Of a DNA stretch of 64,000 bases, positions 57,116 through 64,000 are shown piece by piece (position 1 is the stretch's first letter; each line of letters opens with the position of its first letter). Source of the stretch: Bacteroides nordii WAL 11050 = JCM 12987 (GTDB lineage: Bacteria > Bacteroidota > Bacteroidia > Bacteroidales > Bacteroidaceae); assembly GCA_000613465.1 (NCBI GenBank), contig BAJA01000009.1, forward strand, positions 62,001 through 126,000, written 5' to 3'. Under the pieces are notes generated by a model, which had not been told where the DNA came from, ran no database searches, and worked only from the letters and a program-made list of their open reading frames with translations. The position numbers and the translations under genes were made by a program.

Positions 57116-59451
57116 TTAATCCACACTTATTTCATCCATAAATAAGTAAGGTGTTTTTCCTTCTCCGGCGTGTCCTTTCGGCAAGGCGGGGCTACACTTG
57201 ATTGTTACTTTTACAAAAGTAGCCTTTACTGGTGAGAATTCCACATTGTAATCTTCTATTCCTTTTTTGCCTAAGTTTGTTTCAGAAGGGTAGGTTTCTG
57301 AAGCTACTTCTTGGAAGTCTTTCCCATTTTCTGATACGGAAACAGCCAATCCGGTGGCTCCCATGATCCAGGCTCCCATGTCAACAATAGCTTCTGTTGA
57401 AACTTTGCTTATTTCTGTTGGTACTCCTAAATGAATGGTTGCTTCAACATCTGTTCCCCAAAAACCTAACCAGCGTCCACCGGCATAGCTGTTTCCCCCC
57501 TTTAATCCGTCTACTAAAGTCGTAGCACCTTTATAGGAGTATTTGGCCGAAGGCTGAGCTTTCAGTTCAATCGGGCAACAGGTGGCTTTGTTGAAATTAA
57601 CCTGTTCGGATATAATCTTACTGTTACCGGTAGGACGAACAGCAACGGCCTTGAAATCTGCAACCTGTGTAATGGTTATGGGAGCTTCATATTTCGTTCC
57701 GTTCGTAGGAGTCGGTTCTGTTCCATCCAATGTATAGTAAACAGGTGCATTATCCACTGTGCTAAGCTCTATCATTACTGCTTTTTTGTCTGGGTCGGAT
57801 GTGATATTTGATTTAATATCAAACACATGTTTGCCGTAGTTGAGGCTATCACGATCATAAAAAGCTAAAAGTCGGGGCAAGCGTTTGGTGAAGTCACTAT
57901 AATCCTTCTTTTCGGGAAGTGTCCATTGAACTTCTGCCAAAGCAGCCATACGTGGGAGCACCATGTATTCCACCTGTTTTGTCGTAGGGATATATTCACA
58001 CCAAAGATTGGCTTGAGCACCAATAATGTGCTTTTTCTCTTCTGCGTTTAAATCCTCCGGAACAGGTTCCATACTATATACGCGTTCCAATGTTATACAA
58101 CCACCGATAGCATCTGGTTCATCTTTTGTGTCTGCTGTTTGGTAATAGTCAAAATATACATAAGTGTTTGGAGTCATAATCACATCGTGTCCCAACTTGG
58201 CAGCTTCTATTCCACCAGCCATTCCGCGCCACGACATTACGGTCGCATTGGGTGCTACGTCCCCTTCCAGGATCTCGTCCCAGCCAATTATCTGGCGCCC
58301 TTTACTATTGAGGAATTTCTCTGCACGTTGCATGCAGTAACTTTGCAAACGGTCTTCCGCCGTATGTTTAGCGTCAGCTTTCAAGCCCTCTGCTTTGATA
58401 CGTGCCTGGCACTTCGGACATTTGGCCCAACGATTGCGTGGAGCTTCGTCACCTCCGATGTGGACATACTTATAAGGGAACAGGTCGCTACCTCGCCCAG
58501 TACATCTTCTATAAATTGCATTGTTTTATCGTTACCAATGCAAAGTACATCTTCAAATATTCCCCAGTTTTTTTCTACTTCATACGGACCTCCCGTACAA
58601 CCCAGTTCCGGGTAAGCAGCCAAAGCAGCAACCATATGTCCGGGCAGGTCTATTTCAGGGATGATGTTGATATAGCGTTCCTTTGCATAGTCTATAACTT
58701 CTTTAATTTGTTCTTGTGTGTAGAAACCTCCATAAGGTGTGCCGTCATATTCACCGGAGTTGTGTCCTATTACTGTTGCTGAACGTTGTGAGCCTATTTC
58801 CGTTAACTTCGGATATTTTTTTATTTCAATTCTCCATCCCTGGTCGTCTGTCAGATGCCAATGGAAAGTATTCATGTTATGTAATGCCAGCAAGTCGATG
58901 TATTTCTTTACGAATTCTATCGGGAAGAAGTGGCGGCTTACGTCGAGATGCATGCCCCGGTAGCTGAAGCGTGGATAATCTTTGATGGCTGTTGCCGGAA
59001 GTGCAATCTTGGTGCCGGTAGTAGTTGCCGGAATTGATTTCCGCAAAGTTTGTATGCCGTAGAACACTCCATTAGGCGTTTGTCCGTTAATGGTGACTTG
59101 TTCGGAAGATACTGTAAGCTCGTATCCTTCTTTTTCCGTTATACTCTTGTCCAACCCTAAGATAATAGCATTTTGCGGTGTACTTTCCGATGTGATTGTT
59201 GCAATGTCGAGTTCTTTTCCTGTCGCATCTTGGATATATCCGGATAAAAACTCTGCGTTTCGTTTCAGCAGCTCGTTTCCTTCCGGATAAAGAATTTTTG
59301 TGGTTTCCTGTAGTGTGAAAAGAGGTTCCTGACTGACAACGACCTCTTGGGGGAGAGGGATTACCTGATAATTGATTTCTTCCTTTTGCGTGTTGCATGA
59401 AGCGAAAGCCAATGTAGCGACCGCAAGAAGTGCTTGGTTAAGTTTTCTCAT
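57116..59451 (-). CDS. GH20 beta-N-acetylhexosaminidase lipoprotein (one frameshift)
   Basis: Two frames join into a 778-residue protein if one C is restored in the CC at 58483-58484 (coding strand), giving VATLFPYKYVHIGGDEAPRNRW, which holds the catalytic Asp-Glu pair (about 334-335). The start at 59451 begins a signal peptide with lipobox AFASC. Order: GH20 N-domain (about 28-150), TIM barrel (about 155-510: YPRFSYRGMHLDVSRHFFP, MNTFHWHLTDDQGWRIEIK, IGWDEILEG), a chitobiase-type C domain (about 540-610) and an F5/8C-like module to the end. Bacteroides GH20 lipoproteins remove terminal beta-GlcNAc or GalNAc from host glycans. It is a stand-alone gene with a good promoter. Confidence 0.93.
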
Positions 59452-59478
59452 AATAAAATTGATTAGTATTAGTTTGGG

Positions 59479-59486
59479 CAAATATA
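59479..59486 (-). promoter_or_regulatory. -7 element of the GH20 gene
   Basis: TATATTTG on the minus strand matches TAnnTTTG exactly, 27 bp upstream of the start codon. Confidence 0.55.
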
Positions 59487-59657
59487 GTAAAAATTATAGT
59501 TATGATTTGTTTAAATAGGATATTAAGTATAGGGATATTTTTTCAGTAAAAATCAAATAGATGTGCGAATCAGTAGTTGGCTATTGAGTTCAAAGCTGAT
59601 CGTAAATAGATTCATATCCGTATAGTAACGAAGATTATAACCCTATCTTTTCGATAG

Positions 59658-59912
59658 CGGAAGTGTCCATAGACGGCATTGTTACCCTTGCCCGGTATTG
59701 TACTTTGTCTTTCTCAGAAAGGAACATGCCTTTCCCCGGTGAACAGTATTGTTTTAGATGTACATGTAAAGCGGTACGACATGTACATGTGGGACAGCAC
59801 GACATGTGCATCTCATGCTGCTTTACATGTACATCTAAAACAAGACTGCTCACCGAGGCTTTATACGTTACTCTACGAGAGGGGGCTTTATCAATACCGG
59901 ATAAAGAGACTG
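59658..59912. repeat. hairpin-centred intergenic repeat, copy B
   Basis: Shares blocks with copy A (38300-38483). The core has 24-nt perfect inverted arms (59749-59772 and 59820-59843, beginning TTGTTTTAGATGTACATG). Extending through CGGTGAACAGTA/GACTGCTCACCG with two mismatches gives a stem of about 36 bp around a 47-nt loop that repeats CGACATGTRCATSTS-like units. Outer arms CCGGTATTG/CAATACCGG (from 59692 and 59893) form a second inverted pair. It is non-coding. Confidence 0.78.
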
Positions 59913-59915
59913 ATC

Positions 59916-59949
59916 CTTTGCGAAAATCTGCGATCATCTGCGTTTCAAT
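59916..59949. repeat. right half of the inverted-repeat element (copy B)
   Basis: Part of the 42-nt block identical to copy A (CCTTTGCGAAAATCTG to TAAAGATT). The left terminal repeat is missing, so this copy is truncated against the hairpin element. Confidence 0.7.
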
Positions 59950-60109
59950 AAAGATTCAAACTCTGTGGAACTCCGTGTTACTCTGTGGTGAAATACATTC
60001 AAAACCGTACAGAGATGAGCAAAACTAAATTTTAATTTGATTTCAACTACTGATTCGCATTAGATATGTTAAAGTAAATCTGCAATTAGTGAGAAAAACA
60101 AAGAAGATA

Positions 60110-60139
60110 TTGCACCTTGAATTACGTATTATATCTTTC
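60110..60139 (+). promoter_or_regulatory. candidate promoter of the ECF sigma gene
   Basis: TTGC at about 60110, an 18-bp spacer and TATCTTTC at 60132-60139 (one mismatch to TAnnTTTG). It would give a leader of about 110 nt. Confidence 0.4.
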
Positions 60140-60257
60140 TTAACACTTCTGTAATATATAGGAGAGTTGCAAATATACCATAGAACGAAAAAGTTCAGCA
60201 CAATTGTTCTTTCTTATATTAAAATGTTATGTTTGTATAGTCTTAAATATAATAGTA

Positions 60258-60827
60258 ATGAATGAACCTGATTTGATAACTGGCATAAAGAATGGGGATG
60301 TACAGTGTTTTGAAGAACTTTTTATGAAATACTATTCACATTTCAACCAATTTATATTCGGATTGGTGAAGGACGAATGGATCTCTGAAGATATTACGCA
60401 AAACACATTTATCAAAGTGTGGGTTAACAGAGAGAAATTACAAAGCGACTTATCGATTCACTCTTATTTGTATGTAATTGCTAAATATGAGATATACAAC
60501 CACTTTCGTTCCAAGCAGAATCAAATTGTAGATCGTTTCCTGGATGGCGTACACGACACCGTAGTTACTCCAAGTGCAGAAAACGAGTTGTTTTGGAACG
60601 AAATGCAGAAAGCGATTGCCGCTATCATTGAAACAATGCCGGAGAAGCGGCGTGCCATTTTCAATATGAGCCGGTTCGAGCATAAGTCTGCAAAAGAAAT
60701 AGCCGAAATAATGCATATTTCGGCACGTACGGTAGAAAAACATATTGAGCTTGCCCTTCGTGAATTACGTACGAAATTAACTCCTTTCTTATTTTGGATA
60801 TTGGTCTATGGACATATTACATTGTAA
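60258..60827 (+). CDS. ECF-type RNA polymerase sigma factor (sigma-70 region 2/4)
   Basis: About 189 residues. The ATG at 60258 (MNEPDLITGIKNGD) is preferred over an upstream in-frame ATG at 60204, which would add a hydrophobic leader foreign to the family. Region 2 (about 12-85): FEELFMKYYSHFNQFIFGLV, ISEDITQNTFIKVWVNRE and the -10-binding YLYVIAKYEIYNHFRSKQ. Region 4 (about 118-175): MPEKRRAIFNMSRFEHKSAKEIAEIMHISARTVEKHIELALRELR. Bacteroidetes sigma factors of this type normally precede a FecR-like anti-sigma gene and a SusC/D pair. Here the next gene is convergent, so its partner must lie elsewhere or be lost. Confidence 0.93.
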   Translation: MNEPDLITGIKNGDVQCFEELFMKYYSHFNQFIFGLVKDEWISEDITQNTFIKVWVNREKLQSDLSIHSYLYVIAKYEIYNHFRSKQNQIVDRFLDGVHDTVVTPSAENELFWNEMQKAIAAIIETMPEKRRAIFNMSRFEHKSAKEIAEIMHISARTVEKHIELALRELRTKLTPFLFWILVYGHITL

Positions 60828-60850
60828 TTTGGATTACGATGTCTACTATC

Positions 60851-63800
60851 TTATTTCTTTATGAATTTAATACAATCATGTTTGCTCTTAAAAAGATATA
60901 TACCATGTTGTAATGAATTTATATCTAATTCTGCGATAGTCTCTTTTATTGTTTTATTAATAACCTCCATTCCGTTTACATCCACAATAGCAATATCACC
61001 AATCGGATTCTCTGAAGTTATATCAATTTTATTATTACTGATTGTTATTTCATCTTTAGTTTTCAGATTATCGGTTCCTGTTGCTATGGTTTTGGCATAG
61101 AGTATGAGGTCAGTTTGGGTGGTTGAATTCTCATCATAGCGATTTCCTTTCTCATCATACCATCCTCCAAAAGTCGTTCCGTCGTCGGGAACAGGATTTT
61201 GTGGAAATTTCATTTCTGTATTGTTGTAAAGTACTGCATATTCGTTGCCATTATACATAAAGACTGTTTTGTAGACTCTGTTGGTACCACTATAGACGAC
61301 TGGCATGTTATTATCAGAATCAAGCTCCTGTCCGAAAAGAAATTCCATTTGATCACCGTTTAATAAATAAGTAGCTTCTCCGGAATGAAACTTTTTTATA
61401 TCCATAGGAATTCCACCTTTGCCTGTTAAGGTATAGCCCGCATAATAATAGTTGTTTTCACAGTCGAAATTTACAGTGTTGTTTTTTCCGTAAATAGTTC
61501 CTTGATTCGTGGCCGTGCAGTCAATGGTGCCGATAACATAATTGTTCGTAATGGTTTCGGCAGCTTTTGACAAATTAGAATACGAATTGATTCCGGCTAC
61601 ATATTTAGGGGTTCCAGAACCGTTATTTTTAATGCTACCGTCAAAGTAACATCCGTTAATAATAGCTTCGATGCCGGTTGTACTTGAATTTGTACATCCC
61701 AAAATGCCGCCGACACCATTGGTCACTTTTCCGGATGTTGTGATTATTATATTACCTGAATAAGAGCAGTTTTTTACATTCGCATTTTTCATAAATGCCA
61801 ATACACCACCCACATATCCCGGTGCTCCCATGATGTTGATTTCAACATCGCTATGGCAATTAACCATATTTCCTAAGGCATTGGCTTTACCAATGAATGA
61901 TCCGACTTGAGTTTTCTGAGTTATGGATGCGGGAATATCGATTTTTCCTGAGAGATTGATGTTGAGAATATCACAGCTTTCGCTGTTTGTACCACCTATT
62001 AAACCTGCAAAATTTGATTTTTCTGTAAGGTCACTTTTATTTATATACATATTATAAATGTGATAACCTTGTCCGTCAATTTTTCCGGTAAAATAAGTTC
62101 CGTATCCTATTGGAGTCCATGGTTGATTGCCTAAATCTATATCTTTTGCAATTTTTATACCTGTTATGGCATGGCCTTGATTGATTTGATTGGCTACCCA
62201 TGCTAATTCTGCTCCTGTGTAAATAACACAATTACCGGAAACGTCACGAGCCGGTTCAATCATCGAAATACCATCCCACGGACCTTCTGCTACGGGTTCG
62301 AAGGGTACGACTTTCACAATACCCGGAACCATAATAGCCATAGCATTGATGTAACCAGTTTTGTAGGTATCTGCACTTGTAGCTCCCGGGGTTACCGTAA
62401 ATCGGATATGTCCGTCTGCATCCGGATATATTGAAGAGAGTTCAGCGATTGAATGATCGTTGTTGTTTCCATTTAATCCAATGTAATTTTCTACAGTTCC
62501 AAAGGTTGAATACTCAGCTTCATGAACTTCTGTAGCATTCATATAGGAACCAAACATATAAAAATCATAGGATTCCTTAGGATCCAGATTGCTGAATACG
62601 ATTTCGGCATTGTCAATAAGAACGCCGTCTTTTTCGATACCGTTTACCCAATAACCTGTTGTAGACGCATTTGCGGGCATGTTAAGCAACGTATTTGTTT
62701 TGGATGCACCGTTTTCTGTGACACCGGCAAAACCTTTTGTGATGTTTAGAGATATGCCTGAAGCCTTATTCTCCGAATCTGTCAAGTTTTCAATTTTAGT
62801 TCCGGCAAGATGGGATGTCACATTATTCCAGTAATCTTCTTGAGTTGTTTTTCCATTGGTGGTAAAGTTGATATAGATAGGAATTTTCCCCGGAACCTCA
62901 AGATGTGGAGTTACCATCAATGCTCCCAGATAATAAGTTTTCTTTTCTTCGTTATTGTTTGCGCCGGCTTTTACAGTTAAATAGATGCGTCCTTTTTCAT
63001 CGGCAATTATTCCTTGGACCGTTGCAATATTTGCCGTGTTTTTTGTAGGATTCAGAGAGGCGTTTCCATTATTTTCTCCTTTGAATGAGTAGACGGTTTC
63101 AGAATTGGTCGATGTATTATTCATAACTGAGGCAAATACGTTCATATCATACGCCTGCCCCGGATATAATCCGGAAATAATAACCGAACTCTCTGTAGTA
63201 CCATAAAAGGCTGATTTAGACACATTCGAAGGCATATCTAAAGCTGTAGTCGATGAAGTAGTTCCGATAGAGGAAACACCGTCGAATGGTTTTTCTATTG
63301 AAACTTTCACTTCGGTTCCATAACCTTTGCTATTATATAGATTTCCCACATTTGCTCCGGTTAATGTGGTTGTTAAACTATTCCATGAATATTGAGAGAC
63401 AGCAGATGAACCAACACCGATGCCGAAATTAATCATTAGCGGTCTGTCGATGACCTTGGGTTTTGCATCAGGATTTACCCCATAAGTATCTGCAAGGCTA
63501 CTGATACTTTTGGGGTGGATAATGGCTTCATGTACGGCATGTTGGCACATCTCTGCACAGAAATCACTGATGGAAGCAGGGTGATAACTTAACCCGATGA
63601 CACTCTTTCCGAAGATTTTTTCGTACCATGTTAGTGCTACCGTATAACGGCCGTGACTGAGATTCATGTGATAGCCATCACGATTATAATCATCACCAAT
63701 ATAACTGGTACGTCCATTTTGGACAGCTGTTCCGCCCGGAATTATGTTTTCTTCGCCAATTCCCGATTGTATGGCAGCGCGGCCTGCACAATCAACGATT

Positions 63801-64000
63801 TTTGTATATTGATCCATTTGGTCGGTGTAAAGACCTTTATTGATTAACTCCTCTAATTTTGCCGAACCATTTTGATAGGCCCAGGTCATGTAAAGATAAA
63901 ACTGGGCGTTTTTATTCGTGAGATGAGTTTTAAAGTAGGTGATCAGATTGCTCAGGTATGGAAAATAGTGACTATATGCACCCGAATAATTATGGTCAGT
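60851..64000 (-). CDS. large secreted DUF4886/GLUG surface protein, 5' end cut by window edge
   Basis: The frame is open to the right edge and encodes 1049 visible residues. The first visible part is the end of an SGNH-like DUF4886 domain (FYLYMTWAYQNGSAKL, DDYNRDGYHMNLSHGRYTVALTWYEKIFG, containing the terminal Asp-x-x-His equivalent DGYHMN). Two beta-sandwich modules with LNMPANASTTGYWVNG-type repeats follow (about 190-370, 370-545 from the edge). GLUG-type beta-helix repeats come next (about 600-850: FAGLIGGTNSESCDILNINLSG, GGVLAFMKNANVKNCSYSG, GGILGCTNSS). Then an InlB-type repeat (FGGWYDEKGNRYDENS) and a Por-type sorting tail (IAIVDVNGMEVINKTI...HGIYLFKS). It is probably a cell-surface or secreted glycan-active or adhesive protein. 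Confidence 0.85.
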   Translation of the reverse strand, partial: TDHNYSGAYSHYFPYLSNLITYFKTHLTNKNAQFYLYMTWAYQNGSAKLEELINKGLYTDQMDQYTKIVDCAGRAAIQSGIGEENIIPGGTAVQNGRTSYIGDDYNRDGYHMNLSHGRYTVALTWYEKIFGKSVIGLSYHPASISDFCAEMCQHAVHEAIIHPKSISSLADTYGVNPDAKPKVIDRPLMINFGIGVGSSAVSQYSWNSLTTTLTGANVGNLYNSKGYGTEVKVSIEKPFDGVSSIGTTSSTTALDMPSNVSKSAFYGTTESSVIISGLYPGQAYDMNVFASVMNNTSTNSETVYSFKGENNGNASLNPTKNTANIATVQGIIADEKGRIYLTVKAGANNNEEKKTYYLGALMVTPHLEVPGKIPIYINFTTNGKTTQEDYWNNVTSHLAGTKIENLTDSENKASGISLNITKGFAGVTENGASKTNTLLNMPANASTTGYWVNGIEKDGVLIDNAEIVFSNLDPKESYDFYMFGSYMNATEVHEAEYSTFGTVENYIGLNGNNNDHSIAELSSIYPDADGHIRFTVTPGATSADTYKTGYINAMAIMVPGIVKVVPFEPVAEGPWDGISMIEPARDVSGNCVIYTGAELAWVANQINQGHAITGIKIAKDIDLGNQPWTPIGYGTYFTGKIDGQGYHIYNMYINKSDLTEKSNFAGLIGGTNSESCDILNINLSGKIDIPASITQKTQVGSFIGKANALGNMVNCHSDVEINIMGAPGYVGGVLAFMKNANVKNCSYSGNIIITTSGKVTNGVGGILGCTNSSTTGIEAIINGCYFDGSIKNNGSGTPKYVAGINSYSNLSKAAETITNNYVIGTIDCTATNQGTIYGKNNTVNFDCENNYYYAGYTLTGKGGIPMDIKKFHSGEATYLLNGDQMEFLFGQELDSDNNMPVVYSGTNRVYKTVFMYNGNEYAVLYNNTEMKFPQNPVPDDGTTFGGWYDEKGNRYDENSTTQTDLILYAKTIATGTDNLKTKDEITISNNKIDITSENPIGDIAIVDVNGMEVINKTIKETIAELDINSLQHGIYLFKSKHDCIKFIKK

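Larger units (their letters stand above)
59487..60257. other. gene-free region of repeats between GH20 and the sigma factor
   Basis: About 770 bp. It holds hairpin repeat B, a half copy of the inverted-repeat element, CTCTGTGGAACTCCGTGTTA-type sequence also seen near copies A and C, and a candidate sigma-factor promoter. The open frames here (for example 59663-60028) lie inside repeats and are not credible. Confidence 0.6.

Noticed and set aside
59663..60028. 121-codon frame, with alternative frames at 59635-59937 (minus) and 59679-59951
   Set aside because: Three overlapping frames inside one repeat element with a long hairpin; most likely non-coding.

Overview
The window looks like chromosomal DNA from a human-gut Bacteroides (B. 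thetaiotaomicron/ovatus type). The evidence is a SusC/SusD pair, a hybrid two-component regulator, many glycoside hydrolases (GHs) behind Bacteroides-type signal peptides, and promoter-like TAnnTTTG (-7) motifs. No rRNA, tRNA, IS element, phage gene or CRISPR array was seen.

Positions 1-36230 form one large polysaccharide utilisation locus (PUL) with two divergent arms around a control region at about 10361-10868. The minus arm reads from the regulator (10360) through a GH43-like lipoprotein, a secreted FG-GAP protein, a GH2 with an unusual active site, and a GH43 lipoprotein cut by the window edge. The plus arm holds a carbohydrate-binding secreted protein, a GH2/FG-GAP fusion, an alpha-galactosidase-like clan GH-D enzyme, a TIG/NHL surface lipoprotein, SusC, SusD, a DUF1735/DUF4361 lipoprotein, GH92, GH30 and two GH3 enzymes with PA14 inserts. 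The enzyme mix suggests a branched heteroglycan carrying alpha-galactosyl, alpha-mannosyl and beta-glucosyl or beta-xylosyl groups. The substrate cannot be named from sequence.

Positions 36265-57000 hold housekeeping and envelope genes. They are a membrane-anchored MutS-like ATPase, a secreted protein of unknown function, a complete histidine utilisation operon (hutU, formiminotransferase, hutI, cyclodeaminase, hutH), a TetR-controlled RND efflux operon ending in a PII-like gene, and a translationally coupled SGNH-SGNH-MBOAT cluster that probably O-acylates an envelope glycan. Positions 57116-64000 hold a GH20 hexosaminidase lipoprotein, an ECF sigma factor without an adjacent anti-sigma gene, and most of a large surface protein (DUF4886, GLUG, InlB-like repeat, sorting tail) that runs off the right edge.

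Two genome-scale patterns stand out. First, nine genes are interrupted by ten frameshifts, and every one is repaired by adding back a single base next to an identical base. This looks like systematic base-run undercalling in the assembly rather than decay, so these genes are annotated as single CDS. Second, the gene-poor gaps carry two related families of intergenic repeats. One is a roughly 100-bp element with terminal inverted repeats (TGAAACGCA...TGCGTTTCA). The other is a 180-250 bp element built around a long, variable ACATGTACATGT hairpin.
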